A stretch of DNA of 64,000 nucleotides from Sinorhizobium sp. 8-89 (GTDB lineage Bacteria; Pseudomonadota; Alphaproteobacteria; Rhizobiales; Rhizobiaceae): assembly GCF_030124325.1 (NCBI RefSeq), contig NZ_JASKLR010000001.1:708200-772199 (forward strand), in the 5' to 3' direction. Each line of letters opens with the position of its first letter. The stretch's first letter is position 1. Of this stretch, positions 38,861 to 46,604 are shown one piece after another. The position numbers were made by a program, and so were the translations under genes. Under the pieces are notes generated by a model. That model saw nothing but the letters and a program-made list of their open reading frames with translations. It searched no databases and was not told the DNA's origin.

Positions 38861-39682
38861 ATGGCGGACGTCGTCTCATTCAGGAAGGAAGAACCGAACG
38901 GCTTGCTGCTGCGCGAGGCAAACGGCCCGGTCCTGCGGCTGACGCTCAACAATCAGCCGGCGAATGTCCTTTCGATCGCCCTGATGGAAGCGCTTCTGGC
39001 CGAGCTCGAGGCGGCCGCCTCCTCAAAGGACATCAAGGTGATCGTGATTGCGGCCGCGGGCAAGCTCTTCTCTGCCGGCCATGATCTCAAGGAAATGACG
39101 TTGCATCGCGCCGACGAAGATCGCGGCCAGGCCTTTTTCGAGCGCACGATCCGGCTTGCTGCAGACCTCATGCTGAAGATCACCCGGCTACCGCAGGCGG
39201 TGATCGCCGAGATCGACGGTTTGGCGACGGCTGCCGGCTGCCAGCTGGTGGCAAGCTGCGATCTGGCGATCTGCACCGACAGCTCGACGTTCTGCACGCC
39301 CGGCGTGAATATCGGTCTGTTCTGTTCGACGCCGATGGTGGCGCTCTCGCGCGCGGTGCACCGCAAGCAGGCGATGGAGATGCTGTTGACGGGCGAGACG
39401 ATCGATGCCGCCACGGCCAAGGATTTCGGGCTCGTCAATCGCATCGTGCCGCAGCAGTATCTGCGCCAGGTAGTCGACAAATACGCCGCCATCATCGCCT
39501 CCAAGTCGCCGCAGGCACTGAAAATCGGCAAGGAAGCTTTCTATCGGCAAGCCGAAATGCCGTTGGCCGACGCCTATGATTATGCGGTCGGCGTGATGGT
39601 CGAGAACATGCTTGCCGGCGATGCGGAGGAGGGCATCGGAGCCTTTCTCGGCAAGCGCATGCCGGAATGGAAAGAGGACTGA
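38861..39682 (+). CDS. enoyl-CoA hydratase/isomerase family protein
   Basis: 273 residues, crotonase fold. The oxyanion-hole segment is KLFSAGHDLKEM and the second is LATAAGCQLVASCDLAICTDSSTFCTPGVNIGLFC. Of the two catalytic glutamates of classic enoyl-CoA hydratase, the first position reads A (LATAAGC) rather than E, so its reaction may be different from simple hydration; ECHDC3-like proteins show this pattern. GGAGAAGGTC precedes the ATG. It probably acts on acyl-CoAs with the divergent thioesterase. Confidence 0.85.
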   Translation: MADVVSFRKEEPNGLLLREANGPVLRLTLNNQPANVLSIALMEALLAELEAAASSKDIKVIVIAAAGKLFSAGHDLKEMTLHRADEDRGQAFFERTIRLAADLMLKITRLPQAVIAEIDGLATAAGCQLVASCDLAICTDSSTFCTPGVNIGLFCSTPMVALSRAVHRKQAMEMLLTGETIDAATAKDFGLVNRIVPQQYLRQVVDKYAAIIASKSPQALKIGKEAFYRQAEMPLADAYDYAVGVMVENMLAGDAEEGIGAFLGKRMPEWKED

Positions 39683-39685
39683 TCG

Positions 39686-40522
39686 TCAAGCAAGTCTAAG
39701 GAGCAGGGCGCCGAGCGCTATGACGGAAGCGGCGGCGATCCGCCAGACGCTGACCCGCTCCTTGAGGAAGACGACAGAGATCACGACCGCGAAGAGGATC
39801 GACGTTTCCCGCAGGGCCGCGACCGTTGCAACCGGCGCCTTGGTCATCGCCCAGAGCGCGAGGCCGTAGGCGCCGAGCGATCCAGCCCCGCCGATCAGCC
39901 CGCGCCACCAGTGCTGGCGGACATGCCGCAAGACCGGTTTCACCCCGCGCCGGATGAACGCCCAGGTGAAGAGAAGCACGGGCGGCAGCAACGCCATCCA
40001 CAGCGTGTAGGAAATCGCATTGCCGGAAATCCGCGCCCCGATGCCGTCGACATAGGTGTAGCACGCAATCACGCAGGCATTGGCGAGCGCCAACAGCATC
40101 GCGTGCTTGCCGCCCTTGCGGGATTCGAGGGCGAGCGTCAGCACACCGACGGAGATCGTCATGATGCCGGCGACAGCCCCGCTGCTCAGTTCCTCGCCGA
40201 CAACAATGCTGCTCGTCGAGGCGACGATGAGCGGTGCGACGCCCCGCATCAGTGGATAGACGAGACCGATGTCGCCGGCACGATAGGATGCCGCAACCAA
40301 CTGAAAATAGACGAACTGGAAGACTGCCGAGGCCAGAATAAAAGGCCACGCCCCGGCATGCGGCAACGGTAGCAGGGGGAGAAACGGAACTGCCACGGCG
40401 GCCGCGCCAAGCGCCACCATCGCGGCATCCAGCGACTTTTCCGAGCCCGCCTTGACGAGTGCGTTCCAGGTTGCGTGCAGAAGCGCCCCGAAAAGGACAA
40501 GCACGATAACGTCAAGTGGCAA
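39686..40522 (-). CDS. EamA/DMT-superfamily permease
   Basis: 278 residues with ten hydrophobic helices in two EamA repeats; the first repeat ends near VLTLALESRKGGKH and the second contains VATVAALRETSILFAVVISVVFLKERVSVWRI, the typical E-R helix end. The substrate is unknown; amino acid or metabolite export is usual for the family. It is convergent with the enoyl-CoA hydratase gene (3-bp gap). Confidence 0.9.
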   Translation of the reverse strand: MPLDVIVLVLFGALLHATWNALVKAGSEKSLDAAMVALGAAAVAVPFLPLLPLPHAGAWPFILASAVFQFVYFQLVAASYRAGDIGLVYPLMRGVAPLIVASTSSIVVGEELSSGAVAGIMTISVGVLTLALESRKGGKHAMLLALANACVIACYTYVDGIGARISGNAISYTLWMALLPPVLLFTWAFIRRGVKPVLRHVRQHWWRGLIGGAGSLGAYGLALWAMTKAPVATVAALRETSILFAVVISVVFLKERVSVWRIAAASVIALGALLLRLA

Positions 40523-40720
40523 GGTGAACCTCGGCGGGACGATGTGGAACGCTTGGGGGTTGTGGAGCGGTGCCGGACGAAATGCAATGGGATTCCATCA
40601 ACCGACGGTGAAATGTCGGGACCATTGTTGAAATGGCTACCGATCCTGCCCGCTTCGGTTGACTTGTCGGCGTGCGAGGCCAAGTATCCACGCGTGTGAA
40701 TGACCCTTGGATGTGCCAGC

Positions 40721-41149
40721 ATGAATCACGATGCCTATCCGGACTATTATCTCGCCGACATCCTGCGCACGACGAAGACCGTCGCGCTGGTCGGCGCCTC
40801 GCCGAAGGCCGAGCGGCCGAGTCACCGCGTGATGGCCTTCCTGCTGCGCAAGGGGTACCGGGTGATCCCGGTCAATCCGGGCCAAGCCGGCAGGACGATC
40901 CTTGACCAGCCGGTCGTGGCGAGGCTCGCCGATATAAAGGAGCCGATCGACATGGTCGACGTCTTCCGCGCCGCCCACGCGCTGCCAGCGCTCGTCGACG
41001 AAATCCTCGAGCTCCCCTCCCTGCCGAAGGTGATCTGGGGACAACTATCCGTTCGCGACGACAAGGCCGCGGCCAAGGCGGAGGGCGCGGGGATCAAGGT
41101 CGTCATGGACCGCTGTCCCGCGATCGAATATCCGCGCCTTATCGGCTAA
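40721..41149 (+). CDS. CoA-binding domain protein (YccU-like)
   Basis: 142 residues, a single Rossmann CoA-binding domain: KTVALVGASPKAERPSHRVMAFLLRKGYRVIPVNPG, then IDMVDVFRAAHALPALVDEIL and VVMDRCPAIEYPRL. It resembles E. coli YccU and the N-terminal domain of succinyl-CoA synthetase alpha. The role is unknown. The ATG at 40721 starts the conserved part; an ATG at 40700 adds seven residues. The sulfhydrylase gene follows 21 bp on, so the two are probably an operon. Confidence 0.88.
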   Translation: MNHDAYPDYYLADILRTTKTVALVGASPKAERPSHRVMAFLLRKGYRVIPVNPGQAGRTILDQPVVARLADIKEPIDMVDVFRAAHALPALVDEILELPSLPKVIWGQLSVRDDKAAAKAEGAGIKVVMDRCPAIEYPRLIG

Positions 41150-41170
41150 CTGGTGGTTCAGGAGGAATGA

Positions 41171-42454
41171 ATGACGAAGGCGGGACCGGGTTTCAGCACG
41201 CTTGCAATTCACGCCGGGGCGCAACCCGACCCGACAACGGGCGCGCGCGTCACGCCGATCTACCAGACGACGAGCTTCGTTTTCGACGATACCGACCACG
41301 CTGCCGCACTCTTCGGCCTGCAGCAGTTCGGTAACATCTACACCCGCATCATGAACCCGACGCAAGCGGTGCTGGAGGAACGCATCGCAGCGCTCGAAGG
41401 GGGCACGGCGGCACTTGCGGTCGCTTCCGGACATGCGGCGCAGCTTCTGGTCTTCCACACGATCATGCGGCCGGGCGACAACTTCGTCGCCGCAACGCAG
41501 CTCTATGGCGGCTCCGTCAATCAGTTCGGCCAGGCCTTCAAATCGTTCGACTGGCAGGTTCGCTGGGCGGACTGCGCGGATCCTGCAAGTTTCGATGCCA
41601 AGATCGATGAGCGGACCAAGGGAATATTCATCGAAAGCCTCGCCAATCCCGGGGGTACCTTCGTCGATATCGCGGCGATCGCCGAGGTCGCGCGCAGACG
41701 CGGTTTGCCGCTGATCGTCGACAACACGATGGCGACGCCTTACCTGCTTCGACCGCTGGAGCATGGCGCAGACATCGTCGTTCACTCGCTCACCAAGTTC
41801 ATCGGCGGCCACGGCAATTCGATGGGCGGGATCATCGTCGATGGCGGCACCTTCGACTGGTCGATATCGGGCAAGTATCCGCTTCTTTCCGAGGCGCGCC
41901 CGGAATATGCCGGTGTCGTGCTGCATGAGGTCTTCGGTAACTTCGCCTTCGCGATCGCGGCGCGTGTGCTCGGCCTGCGTGACTTCGGGCCGGCGATCTC
42001 GCCCTTCAATGCCTTCATGATCCTGACCGGCATCGAGACATTGCCGCTCAGGATGCAACGCCATTGCGACAATGCGCTGGCCGCAGCGAAATGGCTGAGG
42101 GCGCACGACAAGGTGTCCTGGGTTCGCTATTCCGGTCTGGATGATGATCCGAACAACCCGCTCCAGAAACGCTATTCACCGAAGGGAGCGGGCGCTGTCT
42201 TTACCTTCGGCCTCAAGGGCGGCTACGAGGCTGGAAAACGCTTCGTCGAGGGGCTCGAATTGTTCTCGCACCTCGCCAATATCGGCGATACGCGGTCGCT
42301 CGTCATTCACCCTGCGTCAACCACCCATCGCCAGCTCACGCCCGAGCAGCAGGTGGCGGCCGGTGCCGGGCCCGACGTCATCCGCCTCTCGATCGGCATC
42401 GAGGACATCGCCGACATCGTCGCCGACCTTGAACAGTCCCTGGCAAAGATCTGA
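41171..42454 (+). CDS. metY: O-acetylhomoserine/O-acetylserine sulfhydrylase
   Basis: PLP enzyme of the Cys/Met metabolism family that makes homocysteine from O-acetylhomoserine and sulfide. It has 427 residues, the longer MetY length rather than the roughly 390 of MetB/MetZ. Landmarks: TPIYQTTSFVFDD, YTRIMNPTQAVLEERIAALE, the PLP-lysine motif VVHSLTKFIGGHGNSMGG and the C-terminal STTHRQLTPEQQVAAG. AGGAGGAATGA precedes the ATG. Substrate preference for acetyl- versus succinyl-homoserine is inferred from length, so the symbol is provisional. Confidence 0.9.
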   Translation: MTKAGPGFSTLAIHAGAQPDPTTGARVTPIYQTTSFVFDDTDHAAALFGLQQFGNIYTRIMNPTQAVLEERIAALEGGTAALAVASGHAAQLLVFHTIMRPGDNFVAATQLYGGSVNQFGQAFKSFDWQVRWADCADPASFDAKIDERTKGIFIESLANPGGTFVDIAAIAEVARRRGLPLIVDNTMATPYLLRPLEHGADIVVHSLTKFIGGHGNSMGGIIVDGGTFDWSISGKYPLLSEARPEYAGVVLHEVFGNFAFAIAARVLGLRDFGPAISPFNAFMILTGIETLPLRMQRHCDNALAAAKWLRAHDKVSWVRYSGLDDDPNNPLQKRYSPKGAGAVFTFGLKGGYEAGKRFVEGLELFSHLANIGDTRSLVIHPASTTHRQLTPEQQVAAGAGPDVIRLSIGIEDIADIVADLEQSLAKI

Positions 42455-42501
42455 AAAAGGCACGGCACGGCGTTCAGGCGCGTTTGCCAGATAGGTGCAT
42501 C

Positions 42502-42843
42502 ATGAGCAGTTTCTTGAAGTTCGATCTGTCTTCTGCCGAAGCGGAAATTGGAGCGCCGACGCCTGACCGGCTGATTTCCGGAAACCCGCAGTTTCGCACC
42601 TGGAACTTGGAGGAGGCGGATGGCCTCTACGCGGGTATCTGGGAGGCGACGCCCGGAAAGTGGCGGATCGTTTATGAAGAATGGGAATATTTCCACGTTC
42701 TGTCCGGCCATTCGATCGTAACCGAGGAGGGGCAGGAGTCCGTCCATCTCGGAGCTGGCGACAGCATGATACTCAGGCCCGGTTTCAAAGGAACCTGGGA
42801 AGTGGTTGAAACGACTCGCAAGGACTATGTTATCCGGCTGTAA
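42502..42843 (+). CDS. small cupin (DUF861/EutQ-like)
   Basis: 113 residues. Cupin_3 domain: NLEEADGLYAGIWEATPGKWRI, then EWEYFHVLSGHSIVTEEG and LGAGDSMILRPGFKGTWEVVE. Its metal-ligand histidines are partly replaced (only one clear H in EYFHVLSG), as in the DUF861 group. The function is unknown. It begins 47 bp after metY with AGGTG upstream of the ATG; the in-frame ATG at 42484 is less likely. Confidence 0.82.
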   Translation: MSSFLKFDLSSAEAEIGAPTPDRLISGNPQFRTWNLEEADGLYAGIWEATPGKWRIVYEEWEYFHVLSGHSIVTEEGQESVHLGAGDSMILRPGFKGTWEVVETTRKDYVIRL

Positions 42844-42867
42844 TCTTGCCGCGCCGCCCGGTCTGTC

Positions 42868-43326
42868 TCAGGCGTTTCGAAAGGCATCGGCAAAGCTGCT
42901 CCCCGCGATGATGTTCAGGCTCTTGCGGAGCGCGTCGGATTGAGCCTTGCCGTAGCTCTTCTCAAATCGTGTCTGCGCTTCCGTCCACAACGCAAGCGCT
43001 TCCTCCTGTTTCCGTGCTCCTAGAGGGGTGAGCTCCACGCGCTTCACACGGCGGTCATTGCGATCTGGCACGAGCTCGACATAGCCGTCGCGAATGAGCG
43101 GCTTCAACGTGTGGCCGAGTGCCGAGAGGTCCATGACCATGAGATCGGCGAGCGTCTTAAGCGACGCGTCGCCGCTTCGCCAGATCTGGCTCAGCAGGGA
43201 GAATTGCGTGATTTTGAGGCCGCTTGGCGCAAGAACATCGTCATAAAGCTGGCTCAGCTGGCGCGAAGCGCGTCTCAACGCACTGTTGGTGCAGACATCC
43301 CACACACCGATATCCTGTTTCGTCAC
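42868..43326 (-). CDS. MarR-family transcriptional regulator
   Basis: 152 residues starting from GTG at 43326, which has AGGAGG at 7 nt; upstream in-frame ATG starts would add non-conserved sequence that overlaps the divergent gene region. HTH and wing: SLKTLADLMVMDLSALGHTL and RDGYVELVPDRNDRRVKRVELT. A possible redox cysteine lies early (WDVCTNSALRRASRQL), as in some thiol-sensing MarR proteins. It is divergent from a short-chain dehydrogenase pseudogene, with a palindrome between them. Confidence 0.88.
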   Translation of the reverse strand: MTKQDIGVWDVCTNSALRRASRQLSQLYDDVLAPSGLKITQFSLLSQIWRSGDASLKTLADLMVMDLSALGHTLKPLIRDGYVELVPDRNDRRVKRVELTPLGARKQEEALALWTEAQTRFEKSYGKAQSDALRKSLNIIAGSSFADAFRNA

Positions 43327-43390
43327 CGATCGCCTCCTGTCGCTTGCACTTTCGTAGCGCCCGACTTGTCGAGCGTCCAGTTGTCGGCTA

Positions 43391-43412
43391 TTTAGTGGTA
43401 TATGCCAGTAAA
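43391..43412. promoter_or_regulatory. candidate MarR operator
   Basis: TTTAGTGG and CCAGTAAA are inverted arms (seven of eight matching) around TATATG, in the 109-bp gap between the divergent MarR and dehydrogenase genes. Length and symmetry suit a MarR dimer. Confidence 0.5.
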
Positions 43413-43435
43413 TTGAAGGGCGAGCGGAGCGAACA

Positions 43436-44258
43436 ATGAGTGCAGCAGTCAACGTCAACAAAGGAACGGCGCTGGTCACCGGCGCTTCTTCAGGTATCGG
43501 GGCCACCTATGCTGACCGTCTGGCGCGGCGCGGGCACAACCTCGTGCTGGTCGCGCGCGACGAACAACGCCTGCGCGAACTCGCCGCCCGCCTTGGCGCG
43601 CAGTACGGCGTCAAAGTCGATGTCGTCAGGGCGGATCTGACGTCGAAGGAAGATGTGCGCACGGTGGAAGGGACGGTTGCGCGAGGATGAAGCGATCGAG
43701 CTTCTCGTTAACAATGCCGGCGTCGGGCCGAGGGGGCCGTTGTTGGACGACGATCCTGATTATCTCGACGCGATGATCGACCTTAATGTCGTCGCGGTAA
43801 ATCGTCTGGCAGTCGCTGCCGCCCAGACCTTTGCCGAACGGGGCAGGGGAGCAATCATCAATATTGCCTCGGTCGTCGCGCTCATTCCTGAACGCTTCAA
43901 CGGCACCTATAGTGCCAGCAAGGCATTTGTGCTCAACCTCACTCAGGCGATCGATGCGGAAGTTTCCGGCAAGGGCGTTCAGGTTCAAGCCGTCCTGCCG
44001 GGCCTCACCCGCACGGAAATCTTCGAACGCGCGGGCGTGTCCTCGGCCCGCTTCGATCCGTCGATGGTCATGGATGTGACCGATATGGTCGATGCGGCCC
44101 TTGCCGGCTTCGACCGGGGCGAGGCGATAACGATCCCCTCATTGCCCGATGCGGGCGATTGGCAGGCGTTCTTTCGGGCGCGCATCGTACTCGCGCCCAA
44201 TCTCTCCCGCGATCGACCGGCAGAACGCTACGGGGTGCAGCGCGCCGAGGCCGTCTGA
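43436..44258 (+). pseudogene. short-chain dehydrogenase/reductase with one frameshift
   Basis: Would be a protein of about 273 residues. The first frame starts at 43436 with the NAD(P)-binding motif TALVTGASSGIGATYADRLA and runs to EDVRTVEG, then ends wrongly at 43690. The downstream frame resumes with RLREDEAIELLVNNAGVGP, then catalytic serine (IINIASVVALIP) and YSASK (NGTYSASKAFVL), to the stop at 44258. The break lies at the GGG run 43670-43672, where one extra G explains the shift. It is divergent from a MarR regulator and probably its target. A reading error at the G-run cannot be excluded. Confidence 0.8.
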
Positions 44259-44263
44259 GCCGT

Positions 44264-45511
44264 CTACCAGACGAGATCCAGGCGCTCCAGACCGTGGAAA
44301 TGGAAGGCGTCCTTGACCTGCGGCTCGTGCTTGAGCCGCATCCCCTGCAGACGCTTGAAAAGGATCGGCAGGGAAAGCCTGAGTTCGAGGCGTGCCAACG
44401 GCGCGCCGATGCAGAAGTGCAGACCCGCACCGAACGAAACATTGGGGCCTTCGTCCCGGTCGGGTTTGAACGTATCGGGCGCCGAGAACTTCAGCGGGTC
44501 TACATTGGCTGCGCCCAGCATCAGTCCTATTTTGTCGCCCTTCTTGAGGGTGATGCCATCCTCGAGCTCGATATCTGCAAGCGCATAGCGCTGGAAGATA
44601 TGCAGCGGTGCCGCGAAGCGGAGGCATTCTTCGATGGTCCGTTCGGTCGTTCCCTCGCTTGCGAAGAGTTCAGACGGCGAAAGACCAGATTGAAGGATCG
44701 TCCGCACCGCATTGCCGATCTGGTGGACCGTCGCCTCATGGCCGGCATTCAAGAGCAGGACCGCCGTCGAGGTCAGCTCGGCGTCCGACAGTCGTTCCCC
44801 GTCCTTTTCGGACGTGATCATATGCGTCAACAGGTCGTCGGCCGGATTGGCGCGCTTTTCAGCGATGATGTCTGTCAGATAGCCGGCGAATTCCGCCGAC
44901 GCTCGATTGGCGTCGAGCTCGGTTTCGAAGGTCGGATTGAACACGTACATCCGGACCATGCGATGAGACCAGTCGAGAAGGCGAGGGGCCGCTTCCACCG
45001 GAATACCAAGCATGCGCGCGATGATCGTCACCGGGATCGTCTCGGCGTAGGTCTTCAGCAATTCCACCTCGCCGTTCTTCTCGAAACCATCGATGACGGC
45101 ATGCGAGAGCGCCTCGATCTCCGGTCTCAGCTGCTCGATCTGCCGCGACACGAAAGCGCGGTTGACGAGCGTCCTCAGCCGCGTGTGCGCCGGCGGCTCC
45201 AGTTCCAGCAGCGAATGCGCCTCCAGTGCATCGAAATCCTTCAGATGCGGTTTCGGCTCGGGCATCCCGAGTTCGTCGCGCATCGCGACATGCAGGATCT
45301 GGCGGCCGAAACGGCGGTCGCGCAGAAGGCCGTTCACCTGGTCGTAGCCCGCAAAATACCATTGCTGCGGCTCTTCCCAGAAGAAGGCGGGACATTGCGC
45401 ATGCAGCGCTGCATAGGCGGGGAGCGGATTGCGGAAGAAATCCGGATTGCGAACGTCAAGAGAAACGCGCCGGGTGGAAATGTCGATGGAGATACCGGGA
45501 GTTACGGGCAT
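44264..45511 (-). CDS. cytochrome P450
   Basis: 415-residue soluble heme monooxygenase of the bacterial CYP type. Heme-binding motif SFGAGLHFCIGAPLARLE (cysteine near residue 367), I-helix oxygen-activation segment LLNAGHEATVHQIGNAV, K-helix ExxR in EECLRF with downstream R, and PPAHTRLRTLVNRAF. The substrate is unknown. It is convergent with the dehydrogenase pseudogene (5-bp gap); no ferredoxin or reductase gene is nearby, so its redox partner is elsewhere. Confidence 0.95.
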   Translation of the reverse strand: MPVTPGISIDISTRRVSLDVRNPDFFRNPLPAYAALHAQCPAFFWEEPQQWYFAGYDQVNGLLRDRRFGRQILHVAMRDELGMPEPKPHLKDFDALEAHSLLELEPPAHTRLRTLVNRAFVSRQIEQLRPEIEALSHAVIDGFEKNGEVELLKTYAETIPVTIIARMLGIPVEAAPRLLDWSHRMVRMYVFNPTFETELDANRASAEFAGYLTDIIAEKRANPADDLLTHMITSEKDGERLSDAELTSTAVLLLNAGHEATVHQIGNAVRTILQSGLSPSELFASEGTTERTIEECLRFAAPLHIFQRYALADIELEDGITLKKGDKIGLMLGAANVDPLKFSAPDTFKPDRDEGPNVSFGAGLHFCIGAPLARLELRLSLPILFKRLQGMRLKHEPQVKDAFHFHGLERLDLVW

Positions 45512-45612
45512 GACTCAACTCTTCACATAAGGATAGGGTCGCTGCTTCATCTGCATCTCTATTGCGCCGGATGCAGGTACCGCAAGCGTAATCAGCTGGC
45601 GAACGTGCGTGC

Positions 45613-45629
45613 GGCTCCCGACGGGAGCC
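45613..45629. other. short perfect hairpin upstream of the EEP gene
   Basis: GGCTCCC-GAC-GGGAGCC, a 7-bp stem with a 3-nt loop in the 216-bp gap between the divergent P450 and EEP genes. It has no T-run and its role is unknown. Confidence 0.4.
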
Positions 45630-45727
45630 CGCGATCCGGAGGGAAGGAACAACATGCAGGATCCGGACTTTTTCAGTGGCACGGGGCGACTTATTTGAGC
45701 ATGATGCGGCAGCAAGCAGGGAGCGGC

Positions 45728-46585
45728 ATGGCAAAAGTACAGAACAGTTTATCCGCGGGCATTCTTGCGGCGATCCGCAAACGACGGCCCACGGTTATTG
45801 GACGCGATGCGGCGGTGGAACGCGGAGACATCGTCATAGCCTCCTACAATATCCATAAATGTGTCGGCACCGACGGCCGATTTGATCCGGCGCGCACGGC
45901 CCAGGTCATCAGCGAGATCGGTGCGGATATCGTCGCCCTGCAGGAAGCGGATCAACGTTTCGGCGAACGCGCCGGGCTCCTCGACCTTGAGCACCTGCGG
46001 CGCGAGGCCCATCTGGTTTCCGTGCCGATCTCACCGTTTTCAGCCAAGGGGCACGGCTGGCACGGCAACGTCCTCTTGCTGAGAGAAGGGGCGGTTTCCG
46101 ATCTCCGCCAGTTGAAGCTGCCCGGTGTCGAGCCGCGCGGCGCCCTGGTCGTCGACCTCGACCTCAAGGCCGGGCCGCTGCGGGTGATCGCCGCTCACCT
46201 CGGCCTCTTGCGCCACTCCCGGGCGCGGCAGGCCGAAGCCATTCTGCGTGCCGCAGCCGACGGGGTCGGGGGGCCGACGCTGCTTATCGGCGATCTCAAC
46301 GAATGGCGCATGGGCAAGCGTTCTTCGCTCAGTTTTCTGAGCCCGATCTTCGATCCTTCCCATGCGGCCGTCGCCAGTTTTCCGTCGCGTTTTCCGCTGC
46401 TGCCGCTCGATCGGGTGCTTGGCAATCCGCATCATCTGGTGACGTCCGTGGCGGTCCATGACACACCCCTGGCGCGCGTTGCCTCGGACCATCTGCCGGT
46501 CAAGGCCTCGATCGACCTGAAGGCGGCTCACAAAAGCGATAACGATCCGGTTCGCGCCGAGCTGATCGGGACCGGCTCGGCGTAG
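45728..46585 (+). CDS. endonuclease/exonuclease/phosphatase-family hydrolase
   Basis: 285 residues, EEP (DNase I-like) fold: IASYNIHKCVG, IVALQEADQRFG (catalytic Glu), VIAAHLGLLRHSRARQ (His), LLIGDLNEWRMG (GDxN) and ASDHLPVKA (SDH), so the active site is complete. There is no signal peptide. The ATG at 45728 has GGGAG just upstream; the frame extends much further upstream, but that part is antisense to the P450 gene. A phospholipase D-family gene follows 19 bp on. In other bacteria this pairing is thought to act on phospholipids or phosphodiesters; the substrate here is inferred. Confidence 0.88.
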   Translation: MAKVQNSLSAGILAAIRKRRPTVIGRDAAVERGDIVIASYNIHKCVGTDGRFDPARTAQVISEIGADIVALQEADQRFGERAGLLDLEHLRREAHLVSVPISPFSAKGHGWHGNVLLLREGAVSDLRQLKLPGVEPRGALVVDLDLKAGPLRVIAAHLGLLRHSRARQAEAILRAAADGVGGPTLLIGDLNEWRMGKRSSLSFLSPIFDPSHAAVASFPSRFPLLPLDRVLGNPHHLVTSVAVHDTPLARVASDHLPVKASIDLKAAHKSDNDPVRAELIGTGSA

Positions 46586-46604
46586 CAGGCTGAGGCGGCG
46601 TGCG

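Noticed and set aside
44159-45727. Very long plus-strand frame running upstream of the EEP gene
   Set aside because: It is antisense to the cytochrome P450, has no family resemblance, and only its last 285 codons are a real gene.
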